51,870 nucleotides of DNA from UBA3210 sp048359995. Lineage in GTDB: Bacteria > Bacillota_I > Bacilli_A > RFN20 > CAG-449. Each line of letters opens with the position of its first letter. Position 1 is the stretch's first letter. A model generated the notes under the pieces. That model was given only the letters and a program-made list of their open reading frames with translations. It did no database searches and was not told the DNA's origin. Shown one piece after another: positions 1 through 8,332 of the stretch. Position numbers and translations under genes: made by a program. The stretch spans positions 1 to 51,870 of the forward strand of contig DBGCPK010000022.1 of the NCBI GenBank assembly GCA_048359995.1. The letters run 5' to 3'.

Positions 1-1959
1 AGCGCGGGTACGACGACCTATACGAATACGATCAGTACGTCGAAAAGCGAAACCACTTCGACGATCGAAGAGTTCGCAGGAAAAGAAGGATACTTCTACT
101 TTATCGCGTTAACGGTCACAGACGTTCCTTCCGCTTCTTACGATACCGAGATTTCCGTGACTCCTTTCGCTGAATCGGAGGGTATCCAGATTTCGGGCGT
201 AACGAAGACGGCTGCGATCAGCAATTACATTCAGCAGGAAGCGGTTCTTCCGGTGCTGACGGAAAAAACCAGAGTCGACGGAGCAGGCGTAATGATCTAT
301 TTCGACAACTCGACCTTATCCCTGTCTTCGGCGGACGATGTCGAAACCATCGATCTTGACGTTCGGGGAAAAGCGAACGGAAGCGACGTTCTCGACGAAA
401 CTCTTTCCGTAACCAATTCTCAGATCGACAGCATCGTCGCATCCGAAGCGAGGCTCTACATAGTTCTGAATAAAGGCTTCAATGCGGGAGACAATTACAC
501 GCACTATATCCAAGCGAATCTGACTATCGACAATATCGTCTATACCGCCGAGTTGGAATTTGTCGGCAACGTTCTGACTAAGTGGAATGGGAAGGCTACC
601 CGTACGGATGCTCCGACGGATTTGTCCGCGACATACGATGCGGCTTCCAAGACGATGAACGTCTCTTGGACGAATCCGACCGATTTCGATTCGATTCAAG
701 TGGACCTCGTCAAAGACGGAACGACGGTCTTTACCAAGACAGTTACGGAATCCGGTCTGACGATCGGCGAAAGCGATTTGTCGACGGGATCGTTCGAAAC
801 CGGTAATTACATCGTCCGCGTTGCCGCGTTGAACGATGATCTGGTTTCGGATAAGGTGAATGTTTCCGTCGTTGTGGGTGAGTTGGAAAGCGTGTCGCTT
901 CCGATCGTCACCGATGACGCTAAAACCAAGATCGTCGGCGCAGGCGCGTCGATCTATTTCGACAACAGCAAACTGGGATTGACCGGAAGTACGGTGAATG
1001 ACGTCACTTTGGATATCGCTTTCGAAGGGACGGCCGACGAGGGCAGCGCTTACGGCGCTTATGCTACCGGCGGCGCGGCTCAGATCAGTATCGCGAGCCA
1101 GCAAATCGATACCATAACGGATACAGAGGCGAGAATCTACTTGGCGCTGAATGCCGGATTGCCGGATACCAATTTGTATACGCACAAATTTACGATCAAA
1201 CTGACTGTCGGCTCTACCGAGTATACGTCGGTCGTCGAATTCTATAACAACGCTTTGAAATCGGTCGACGGTAATCCGACCAAGGCCGAAGCTCCGACGG
1301 ATTTGTCCGCGACATACGATGCGGCTTCCAAGACGATGAACGTCTCTTGGACGAATCCGACCGATTTTGATTCGATTCAAGTGGACCTCATCAAAGACGG
1401 AACGACGGTCTTTACCAAGACGGTTACGGAATCCGGTCTGACGATCGGCGAAAGCGATTTGTCGACGGGATCGTTTGAAACCGGTAACTATACCGTTAAA
1501 GCGAAGACATTATCCGGGGAATTGGTTTCCGAATCCGCGAGCGTTTCTGTCGTCGTCGGTCAATTGGAAGAATGCGAGTTGAACTTCGTCATGGATAGTT
1601 CCAAGACGAAAATTTCCGGCGCAGGCGTCTTTGTCTACTTCGACAACAGCGCAACGGCAATTACCGGAAGCAATGCGTCCGACGTAACCGTGTCCATCAA
1701 GCTGACCGGAAGTTGCGATGAGGATAGTTCTTTCCAAACTTGGGTCACCGGCGGAAGCGACGAGTTGAAACTCACCGGATCTTATAATTTCCAAGATTAC
1801 AGTGCGGACGGAAGTCAGGCGTGTATCTATTTCACAATGGATAAAGGGTTGCCGGACGACTCAAAATTTACTCACGTGTTCGACATCAGTTTCACGATCG
1901 GCAGCAAGATTTACAGCGGACGGGTACAGTTCTACAATAACGGTTTGGTCACAGAATAA
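1..1959 (+). CDS. Secreted/surface repeat protein with Fn3-like modules, 5' partial
   Basis: The frame is open from base 1 to a TAA at 1957-1959 (652 codons visible); the start lies outside the window. The GTG at 157 is not a convincing start because coding sequence continues upstream. Two kinds of module alternate. One contains a G-A-G-x-x-I/V-Y-F-D-N-S motif and a later T-H-x-F/Y segment, and occurs three times (around 280, 930 and 1618). The other is a fibronectin-III-like domain starting A-P-T-D-L-S and containing SWTNPTDFDSIQV, present twice almost unchanged. No membrane anchor or sorting signal is seen at the C-terminus. The composition (Thr, Ser, Asp, Gly, Val, no Cys-rich part) fits an extracellular beta-sandwich protein, perhaps for carbohydrate or host-surface binding. 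The function is not recognised; the role is inferred from architecture only. Confidence 0.75.
   Translation, partial: SAGTTTYTNTISTSKSETTSTIEEFAGKEGYFYFIALTVTDVPSASYDTEISVTPFAESEGIQISGVTKTAAISNYIQQEAVLPVLTEKTRVDGAGVMIYFDNSTLSLSSADDVETIDLDVRGKANGSDVLDETLSVTNSQIDSIVASEARLYIVLNKGFNAGDNYTHYIQANLTIDNIVYTAELEFVGNVLTKWNGKATRTDAPTDLSATYDAASKTMNVSWTNPTDFDSIQVDLVKDGTTVFTKTVTESGLTIGESDLSTGSFETGNYIVRVAALNDDLVSDKVNVSVVVGELESVSLPIVTDDAKTKIVGAGASIYFDNSKLGLTGSTVNDVTLDIAFEGTADEGSAYGAYATGGAAQISIASQQIDTITDTEARIYLALNAGLPDTNLYTHKFTIKLTVGSTEYTSVVEFYNNALKSVDGNPTKAEAPTDLSATYDAASKTMNVSWTNPTDFDSIQVDLIKDGTTVFTKTVTESGLTIGESDLSTGSFETGNYTVKAKTLSGELVSESASVSVVVGQLEECELNFVMDSSKTKISGAGVFVYFDNSATAITGSNASDVTVSIKLTGSCDEDSSFQTWVTGGSDELKLTGSYNFQDYSADGSQACIYFTMDKGLPDDSKFTHVFDISFTIGSKIYSGRVQFYNNGLVTE
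610..810 (+). repeat. Fn3-like DNA repeat, copy 1
   Basis: About 200 bp nearly identical to 1291-1491, with only a handful of substitutions seen by eye, inside the partial repeat-protein gene. It encodes an Fn3-like module. Confidence 0.9.
1291..1491 (+). repeat. Fn3-like DNA repeat, copy 2
   Basis: Second copy of the 610-810 segment, exactly 681 bp (227 codons) downstream. The sequence between the copies has diverged strongly, so this stretch is either recently duplicated or being homogenised. Confidence 0.9.
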
Positions 1960-1964
1960 CAAAA

Positions 1965-1989
1965 AACGGTTCGAAAGAGCCGTTTTTTT
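1965..1989. terminator. Bidirectional intrinsic terminator
   Basis: Stem AACGGTTC / GAGCCGTT (one G-U pair) with loop GAAA and a T7 tail; on the other strand A-runs give a T-tail too. It lies between the convergent repeat-protein gene and the HD-domain gene and touches the stop codon of the latter. Confidence 0.85.
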
Positions 1990-2500
1990 ATGCGATAAAA
2001 GCCTTTGAATAAATTGCCCGCAAAACCGTGGAATCCAGACAGGGAATGCGCAAGGTTTCTTTGAGAGATACGATTTTGTCGACGCGACAGAGAAGACGGG
2101 ATTCGCGGTATTTCGGAAAATGAAGCAAGGTCAAGGGCCACATATGGGTTCGGATCATATCTTTTTCGATCGGGTTCAGCGAAAAATACTTTTCTGCATT
2201 GATCAACGCGGTTTTCGGGTGGGTAAATCCGTGAAATCCTTTTCTTCCGGATTTCGATTTCTTTTCGTGCCAATCGTAGAGAAAAAAGTCGTGGAGAAGC
2301 GCGCCGCGCGTCAATGAGACGACGTCTATCTTCCGCTTTTTATGGCCGATCAGGAAGACGAGAAAACTGACTTTGAGCGAATGTTCCAGAACACTCGTTT
2401 CTCCGTGTTGGGTGAATTCGTTCAGTTTGCGGAATTCGTCGTGGGCGAGAATATCTTCGACGATGCAAAGATAATCTTCGATCAGCGTCGGATCGATCAT
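1988..2500 (-). CDS. HD-domain phosphohydrolase-like protein
   Basis: 170 residues from the ATG at 2500, chosen because GGAGGG lies 7 bases upstream; an in-frame extension to 2560 has no ribosome site. Metal-binding HD-type residues are visible: H40, the H70-D71 pair in GALLHDFFLYDWH, H90, and a T-H-M-W-P-L segment near residue 118. This pattern belongs to an uncharacterised soluble HD family of Firmicutes. The family suggests phosphohydrolase activity on a nucleotide or similar phosphoester, but the substrate is unknown. It is a single-gene unit, convergent with the upstream gene, ending in the shared terminator. Confidence 0.8.
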   Translation of the reverse strand: MIDPTLIEDYLCIVEDILAHDEFRKLNEFTQHGETSVLEHSLKVSFLVFLIGHKKRKIDVVSLTRGALLHDFFLYDWHEKKSKSGRKGFHGFTHPKTALINAEKYFSLNPIEKDMIRTHMWPLTLLHFPKYRESRLLCRVDKIVSLKETLRIPCLDSTVLRAIYSKAFIA

Positions 2501-2606
2501 TTCATTTCCCTCCGTTTCTTGATTAACATCGATTATATACTTCGCGGCGAAGTGTTGCAAACGAATCAGCGAACTTGGTATTTTTTGACAGGGAGAAGCC
2601 TTTTTC

Positions 2607-2635
2607 TTTACATAAAATGAATTTGACCATATAAT
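2607..2635 (+). promoter_or_regulatory. Sigma-A type promoter
   Basis: TTTACA (2607-2612), 17-base spacer, TATAAT (2630-2635), followed by a short leader and ribosome site for the gene at 2655. Confidence 0.75.
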
Positions 2636-2654
2636 GTTTTTGAGGGATGAGGGA

Positions 2655-3338
2655 ATGAAAATATCTTTGGCAGATCGCTTGGGAAACGTAAAAAAAGTCC
2701 GGGTCGGATTTTCTTTCGCCCACTTTTTTACAGGACCGCTTTACTGCTGTTTCCGCTTAAAGTTTTTTACTGCGCTTTTCGAGTGCCTTTACCTTTTTTA
2801 TCTGCTTCCGATTCCGGGAATGAATGCTATCGTCGATTTGATCGGGAAGATGACTTTCGTTCCTGCCGAAATTCTCAGTTATGTCGAGAGAATTCTCTTG
2901 CTTTTTCGTTTGGGAAGAAACCATTATTATTTTGTCTTCGGCATTTTTATCTGCTTGGTTCTGCATACGGCGCTATCTTTTCGGATACGTTCGGCGGTAT
3001 GCAAACGGTTGATGAAAAAAAAGCAATTGCTTCCATTGGAAGAAATCGACGCGCGGAAACTGATCAAATATCGCGTTGCCGACGAAAATATCCAATTGGC
3101 GGAAACGTTCGATATCCGTCGGTCGAATACCTATAAATCCGCGGAGGAAAACTGGTACGAAAACAATCAAAATCGGCTGAATCGGACTCCGTCATTTGAA
3201 AACCGTTCGACGTTATCCTTGACGATGGAAGAGAGAAAAAAGACGCGGATCGAACAAGTGGAAAATTCGTACAGGCTGGGACTCATCACCCGAAGCGAAT
3301 ACGAGAAAAAGATGAAGTACATCAAAGAGAAGAAATAG
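2655..3338 (+). CDS. Membrane protein with C-terminal SHOCT-like motif
   Basis: 227 residues from the ATG at 2655, preceded by GAGGGATGAGGG; the upstream ATG at 2634 overlaps the -10 box and is rejected. The N-terminal half has a basic, aromatic entry (residues 15-35) and hydrophobic segments around residues 30-52 and 85-108. A polar middle region follows, then a C-terminal helix with the pattern E-x-x-Y-R-L-G-L-I-T-R-S-E-Y-E-K-K-M, typical of SHOCT (short C-terminal) modules. Function unknown; SHOCT tails are often linked to oligomerisation. Immediately upstream of ligA (34 bases), probably co-transcribed. Confidence 0.75.
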   Translation: MKISLADRLGNVKKVRVGFSFAHFFTGPLYCCFRLKFFTALFECLYLFYLLPIPGMNAIVDLIGKMTFVPAEILSYVERILLLFRLGRNHYYFVFGIFICLVLHTALSFRIRSAVCKRLMKKKQLLPLEEIDARKLIKYRVADENIQLAETFDIRRSNTYKSAEENWYENNQNRLNRTPSFENRSTLSLTMEERKKTRIEQVENSYRLGLITRSEYEKKMKYIKEKK

Positions 3339-3372
3339 TCGGGCGCGCCCGCTTTTCGACAGAGGGGGACAT

Positions 3373-5328
3373 ATGGACAGAGAAACTTACGACCGTTTGA
3401 TCGACGATCTGATCAGGTATTCCGAATCCTACTACAAAGCGGATATCTCTTTGATTTCCGACGAGCAGTTCGATTTGATGATGAAACAAGCCGAACAAAT
3501 TGAAAAAGAGCATCCTTCATGGCAACGCTTCGATTCGCCAACGCTGTCTCCGGGAAGCGACTTGACAATCGCCGATGCCGGAAACGCGCATAGAAGACCG
3601 ATGCTTTCGTTAGAAAACACGTATAACGAGGAAGATGTCGCGAAATGGTATCAGAAGATGAAAGAATTCGTCGGCGCGGATCCCGAAGTCGTCGTCGAAC
3701 ATAAATTCGACGGAAATTCCGCGGGTATTCGCTTTGCTCACGGAAAAGTCGTCAAAGCTTTGACAAGAGGAAACGGGGTAGTCGGAGAAGATATCACCGC
3801 GAATGTGAAAGAAATGGAGGACCTTTTTCGCGTCAAATCTGTTTTTTCCGGAGAATGTCGCGGAGAAATCATCATGCCGAAAGAAGAGTTTTCCCGACTC
3901 AATGCCGAAGGGAATTACGCCAATGCCAGAAATCTGGCTTCGGGAACGATCAAGCTTCTCGATGTCGGAGAATTTCGGAAGAGAAAACTCTGGTTTTACG
4001 CTTATTGGTTAGAAGATTCCAAGAACCGGAAACATTCGGAAGATTTGGAACAGTTAAAACAGGCCGGTTTCCGCACGGGAAAGTACTACCTCTGCCGGAA
4101 TTTGGAAGAACTGTTGAACAGCATTCGCGAAATCGGCGAAAGCAAAGCGGATCTTCCGGTGGAGATCGACGGCGCGGTGATGAAGTTGAACGAGAAAAAG
4201 TATTGGGAACAACTGGGAAGCACCGCGAAATTTCCGCGCTATGCCAAGGCGTATAAGTATCATCAGGAAGTGGCTGAAACCCGAGTGATTTCCGTCGATT
4301 TTCAAGTCGGTCGCAGCGGGAAAATCACCCCTGTGGCTACGTTGGAACCGGTCTTTATCGACGGCTCGACCGTGAGTCGTGCGACGCTCAACAACGTCGA
4401 GTTTCTGAAACAGATCGACGTCCGCGTCGATGATTTCGTGTACGTGCAAAAGGCGGCGGCGATCATTCCCCAGATCATCGGCATTCATACGGAACGGCGC
4501 GACGCTCATTCGATGCCTCCGAAAATACCGGAAGTCTGCCCGGAATGTCATCATACTTTGGTCAAGGACGGAGACAAAGTCGATCTCTTCTGCCCGAACG
4601 AAAATTGCCCCGGCAGAATTGTCGATAAGATTTCGTATTATACGCACATCTTGGAGATCGACGGTTTCGGCGACGAAATCATCGAACGCCTGCATTATTT
4701 GAATTATCTGAATTCGATCGTCGATCTCTATCGCCTGAAAGAACATCGCGAGGAATTGGTTCTTCTCGATCGGTTCGGCGAAAAGAGCATCGACAAATTG
4801 TTGTTGAACATCGAAGAGAGCAAAAAAGCGCCCGGAGAAAGGCTTTTGGCGGCGTTGGGAATCAAAGGAATCGGCGTCAAGATCGCCAAGACGATCATGG
4901 CTCATTACGCCGACATCGAGGAGTTGGCCTCTTCTTCTTCGGAAGAACTTTCCTCCATCGAGGGAATCGGCGATATCAAAGCCGCCGAAGTGCAAAAAGC
5001 GCTGCGAAATCCCGAAAACGAACGCATTTTGGCGGATTTAATTGCACTCGGAGTCAATACGAAGAGCAGCGTGCGGATCGAAGAAAACAGCCAGTCCTTA
5101 TCCGGACTTTCATTCTGCATCACCGGTGCTTTGTCGCTTCCGAGAAAAGAATACGAAACGCTCATCGAACAAAACGGCGGAAAGAACGTATCGGGAGTAA
5201 CGGGGAAAACGTCTTTTCTGGTAACCAACGATCCCGATTCGGGCAGTACCAAAAATAAAAAAGCCCGCGAATTGGGCGTCAAAATCATCGGCGAGAAGGA
5301 ATTGCGAGCCTTATTGAAGTTGGATTAA
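3373..5328 (+). CDS. ligA: NAD+-dependent DNA ligase (divergent LigA)
   Basis: 651 residues, near the usual 660-670. Order: adenylation domain with catalytic lysine K111 in VEHKFDG, then TRGNG-VGED, OB fold (GRSGKITPVATLEP), a four-cysteine zinc finger (CPEC ... CPNENC), helix-hairpin-helix repeats (ALGIKGIGVKIA and SSIEGIGDIKAAE) and a C-terminal BRCT domain. It joins DNA nicks using NAD+. The domain set is complete, yet several nearly invariant strings differ: YANARNLASGTIKLLD where most LigA have FANPRNAAAGSLRQLD, KAAAIIP for (R/K)AGDIIP, and no clear HF-SR-AMDIDGLG after the zinc finger. It may be a lineage-specific LigA or a second ligase paralogue. Start supported by AGAGGGGG; stop overlaps the convergent gene by four bases. 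Confidence 0.93.
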   Translation: MDRETYDRLIDDLIRYSESYYKADISLISDEQFDLMMKQAEQIEKEHPSWQRFDSPTLSPGSDLTIADAGNAHRRPMLSLENTYNEEDVAKWYQKMKEFVGADPEVVVEHKFDGNSAGIRFAHGKVVKALTRGNGVVGEDITANVKEMEDLFRVKSVFSGECRGEIIMPKEEFSRLNAEGNYANARNLASGTIKLLDVGEFRKRKLWFYAYWLEDSKNRKHSEDLEQLKQAGFRTGKYYLCRNLEELLNSIREIGESKADLPVEIDGAVMKLNEKKYWEQLGSTAKFPRYAKAYKYHQEVAETRVISVDFQVGRSGKITPVATLEPVFIDGSTVSRATLNNVEFLKQIDVRVDDFVYVQKAAAIIPQIIGIHTERRDAHSMPPKIPEVCPECHHTLVKDGDKVDLFCPNENCPGRIVDKISYYTHILEIDGFGDEIIERLHYLNYLNSIVDLYRLKEHREELVLLDRFGEKSIDKLLLNIEESKKAPGERLLAALGIKGIGVKIAKTIMAHYADIEELASSSSEELSSIEGIGDIKAAEVQKALRNPENERILADLIALGVNTKSSVRIEENSQSLSGLSFCITGALSLPRKEYETLIEQNGGKNVSGVTGKTSFLVTNDPDSGSTKNKKARELGVKIIGEKELRALLKLD

Positions 5329-6116
5329 ATCCGAATTTCTTCCGCGGAATTTTCCTGAGGCGCGCTTAAAATTTCCGCGAGTTTTTCGATATCTTCGTCC
5401 GTCAGCGGATCGAGAAAAGCCTGCTTGGAATAGATGTGATACGTTTCCTGACCGATCGTGGCGATGACGATCAAGCAGATTTTTTTGCCGATCAATCGGA
5501 TCGACGGATTCACGATACCTCGCTTGATCCAAACGACAGGATTGATGAAATGGACGACGGAAAGGAGTTTTCCCGAAAAATCGGTGATCTGTTTCGTCGT
5601 TTGAATGACGGGATTGGTATCGATGGTGCGCTTCATATTCAACAGCGAAAGCAGCTTGTTGATTTTGACCTTTTTTAAGGTGCGCAAGCTCACCTTGTTC
5701 AGCAGATCCTCCAATTTTTCCAGAAGGTATCGATCCAGCAGCATCAGTTCTTTGACCGTCAGTTCTCCGATCGGGTGAGGACTTTTCGGGTAATAGAGAG
5801 ACGCGATGGACTCGATCAGATCCAGACAGATCGATTTATAGGTATCGAATTCGACGGCATGATTCTCTTTTCGCTCGAGTAAAAAGCGCTTTTCGGCTTT
5901 GGCGATTTCGTCTTTGACGAGTTGAGGATCGACCTTTTCGTCGGGAGAATGAAGAATCACCTCCTGCTTTTTCAGATAGATCAGCACCCAAAGGAGATAG
6001 AAAAGGAACACCAGAATCATACCGGAAATCAAACCGGCGATAAAGGCGAGAACAGAAGCCAGATTGAACGTAAATTCGATATTGATCATGAACACGCGCA
6101 TCACCTTGACTTTCAT
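5325..6116 (-). CDS. Single-pass membrane protein of unknown function
   Basis: 263 residues if started at 6116; a start at the GTG or ATG ten codons further in, behind AAGGTG, is also possible. A strong hydrophobic helix lies at about residues 20-48 (ASVLAFIAGLISGMILVFLF). It is followed by a long cytoplasmic helical, charged domain (residues 50-240) with a weakly hydrophobic patch around residues 185-225. I do not recognise the family. The C-terminus ends inside the ligA stop codon region (ATTAA shared), so the two transcripts are convergent with no space for a separate terminator. Confidence 0.6.
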   Translation of the reverse strand: MKVKVMRVFMINIEFTFNLASVLAFIAGLISGMILVFLFYLLWVLIYLKKQEVILHSPDEKVDPQLVKDEIAKAEKRFLLERKENHAVEFDTYKSICLDLIESIASLYYPKSPHPIGELTVKELMLLDRYLLEKLEDLLNKVSLRTLKKVKINKLLSLLNMKRTIDTNPVIQTTKQITDFSGKLLSVVHFINPVVWIKRGIVNPSIRLIGKKICLIVIATIGQETYHIYSKQAFLDPLTDEDIEKLAEILSAPQENSAEEIRI

Positions 6117-6191
6117 TTTATCATCAACAAAAGCAAATTTGCATAAAAATAGAAAAATTGACCGATTCTTGCATCACTTTTTCGCGGGCTG

Positions 6192-6200
6192 TGTTAGAAT
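6192..6200 (+). promoter_or_regulatory. Extended -10 promoter before proS
   Basis: TG-T-TAGAAT at 6192-6200; the best -35 is a weak TTGCAT with a long spacer. Lies 32 bases before the proS start codon. Confidence 0.5.
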
Positions 6201-6231
6201 ATAGCGTGGTTGAAAAGAGGATGAATCAGGT

Positions 6232-7941
6232 ATGAAAGCAAGCAAAATGTTGATCTCTACGTTGAAAGAGACGCCGAACGAGGCGGTCATTTCCAGCCAC
6301 GTATTGCTTTTGCGCGCGGGCATGATCCGAAAACTGGTGGCGGGAGTCTACAACTATCTGCCGCTGGGCTTGCGAGTTTTGAACAAGGTCGAAAAGATCA
6401 TCCGCGAAGAGATGGATCGAAGCGGCGCTTTGGAAATGCTTTCCAGCGCGGTACAGCCGAAAGAACTTTGGGAAGAATCGGGTCGCTGGGGAAAATACGG
6501 CCCGGAATTGATCCGGTTCAAAGATCGCCATGACAGGGAATTTTGTCTTGGACCGACGCACGAAGAGATCTTCACCGATCTGGTTCGAAATGTCGTCCGT
6601 TCCAAAAAGAACCTCCCGTTGAATATCTATCAGATTCAAACGAAGTATCGCGACGAATTCCGTCCCCGTTTCGGCTTGATGCGGGGAAGAGAGTTCATCA
6701 TGAAAGACGCATACTCTTTCGACGTCGATGAAGTCGGTCTCGAAGCTTCTTATCAAACGATGTATCGAGCATATTCGACGATCTTCGCGCGCCTTCACCT
6801 CGATTGTCAGGCCGTTCTGGCGGATACGGGATCTATCGGAGGAAACGCATCGCATCAGTTTATGGCGTTAAGCGATGTCGGCGAATCCAATATCGTCTAT
6901 TGCTCCTGTTCGTACGCCGCCGATCAGGAAAAGGCCGATTCCCGACCTGATCCGACGGGACGTGAGGAAAAATCGAACGATTTGGAAGAGGTGGAGACGC
7001 CGGGAAAGAAGACGATCGAGGACGTCGGCGCCTTTCTTCGCATCGAACCGAATCGCATTGCGAAAACGCTGGTTTATCGCGATTTGGCTCACGATCGGTT
7101 TGTCTTCGTACTCGTCTTGGGACATCGCGAAGTCAATACCGTAAAGGTGATCAACGCCCTGGGAATCGCGGAACACGAACTCGTTCTTGCCGACGGCGAA
7201 GAAATCGCGGGATTGTCTTCCGTCGAAGGTTTCGTTTCTCCGGTCGGGATTTCCGGAATATCGGTACTGATCGACGAAGAAGTTGCCGAAAGCAAGAATT
7301 TGGTCGTCGGGGGAAATAAAAAAGATGTTCACCTTCGAAATGCCTGCTACGGAAGGGATTTCACGGGAACGGTCGGACAATTCCGAAAAGTCGTTTCCGG
7401 AGACCTTTGTCCGGTGTGCGGCGCGCCTTTAAAAATGGAAAGAGGCATCGAGGTCGGTCAAATTTTCAAACTGGGAACGAAGTATTCCGAACCGTTGAAA
7501 TGCACTTATCAGGACGACGACGGAAAAGTGAAACCGATGTTGATGGGGTGCTACGGCATCGGCATTACGCGGACTATCAGCGCGATCGTCGAACAGAATC
7601 ACGACGAAAACGGAATGATCTGGCCGTTGAACGTCGCTCCTTATCATATAGTCGTCGTGCCGGTGAATTATCTCGACGAAATGAAAGAAATGGCCGACGA
7701 ACTGTATCGGGGACTCGAAGAGATGAATCTGGAAGTCGTTTTGGACGACAGAAACTTCAAACTCGGATTCAAATTGAAAGACTGGGATCTGATCGGAATT
7801 CCGTATCAGATTATCGTCGGGAAACGGGCTAAGGAAGGCATAGTCGAATGGAAAGACCGAAGGACGAATCAAAAAGTCGAAATGAGCCTTCCGGACGCGC
7901 TTTCCAAAGCGAAAAAAGAAATTCTCCCTTACCTGAAATGA
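6232..7941 (+). CDS. proS: Prolyl-tRNA synthetase (bacterial type with editing insertion)
   Basis: 569 residues, the usual size for the bacterial ProRS type. It charges tRNA-Pro. The class II catalytic core is seen with motif 2 (QTKYRDEFRPRFGLMRGREFIMKDAYSFD) near residues 130-160 and motif 3 (GCYGIGITRTISA) near residues 438-450. Between them, residues about 225-375 form the INS/YbaK-like editing domain, which hydrolyses mischarged Ala-tRNA-Pro (FRKVVSGDLCPVCG at its end). The C-terminal anticodon-binding domain (YHIVVVPVNYLDE onward) completes it. The start is supported by AAAAGAGGATGA upstream. The stop overlaps an ATG (ATGA) in the frame of the next gene. Confidence 0.97.
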   Translation: MKASKMLISTLKETPNEAVISSHVLLLRAGMIRKLVAGVYNYLPLGLRVLNKVEKIIREEMDRSGALEMLSSAVQPKELWEESGRWGKYGPELIRFKDRHDREFCLGPTHEEIFTDLVRNVVRSKKNLPLNIYQIQTKYRDEFRPRFGLMRGREFIMKDAYSFDVDEVGLEASYQTMYRAYSTIFARLHLDCQAVLADTGSIGGNASHQFMALSDVGESNIVYCSCSYAADQEKADSRPDPTGREEKSNDLEEVETPGKKTIEDVGAFLRIEPNRIAKTLVYRDLAHDRFVFVLVLGHREVNTVKVINALGIAEHELVLADGEEIAGLSSVEGFVSPVGISGISVLIDEEVAESKNLVVGGNKKDVHLRNACYGRDFTGTVGQFRKVVSGDLCPVCGAPLKMERGIEVGQIFKLGTKYSEPLKCTYQDDDGKVKPMLMGCYGIGITRTISAIVEQNHDENGMIWPLNVAPYHIVVVPVNYLDEMKEMADELYRGLEEMNLEVVLDDRNFKLGFKLKDWDLIGIPYQIIVGKRAKEGIVEWKDRRTNQKVEMSLPDALSKAKKEILPYLK

Positions 7942-7976
7942 CAAATTTTTCTTCTTGGATCGTTTATACTGAAAAT

Positions 7977-8312
7977 ATGAAACGACTGATCTTTATTTCG
8001 GAGAATTACGGCTTGAACGAAAGAGAATTGCGAAAATTTCTGGATTTGTTGGAAGAAACCGATTTGCTGGAACGACACCTGCCTTTTTTGGAAAAAGAAG
8101 TGGATTTCGCTACTTTGGAGAATTGTTTAAAGCGGAACGGTCAAGTGCGGTTTGAGAAAAACCTATGCCGTTACCGTAACGCCTTTACAGGCGAAGAGAC
8201 GATGATCGCTTGGAACAATCGAAAATGGTCGATCGAAACTAACGTCAGCCGTTCGGCGCTGGAAAAATATTTCTATCGGATCGCGGGCAATTACTGCATC
8301 GTCGAAATTTGA
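7977..8312 (+). CDS. Small conserved-looking protein of unknown function
   Basis: 111 residues from the ATG at 7977; an alternative start at 7938 (overlapping the proS stop as ATGA) gives 124 residues. Neither start has a Shine-Dalgarno sequence. A TATACT box sits at 7965-7970, so a leaderless transcript is conceivable. The protein is charged, rich in Leu, Glu and Arg, with no membrane segment. It has an N-terminal helical part (ELRKFLDLLEETDLLERHLPFLE) and a C-terminal W-N-N-R-K-W region. I do not recognise it. It lies directly before coaX and is probably translated from the same mRNA. Confidence 0.6.
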   Translation: MKRLIFISENYGLNERELRKFLDLLEETDLLERHLPFLEKEVDFATLENCLKRNGQVRFEKNLCRYRNAFTGEETMIAWNNRKWSIETNVSRSALEKYFYRIAGNYCIVEI

Positions 8313-8332
8313 AAAAGAAAGGAAGTACCAAG

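Noticed and set aside
316..1380. Long minus-strand open frames opposite the repeat protein, ligA, glgB, glgP, ileS and the giant gene
   Set aside because: They lack ribosome sites, show Arg/Phe/Ile/Asp-rich shadow composition, and lie opposite genes with clear homology or codon bias.
3340..3351. CGGGCGCGCCCG palindrome between the SHOCT gene and ligA as a terminator
   Set aside because: The loop is too small and the T-run is poor; ligA follows at once and probably shares the transcript.
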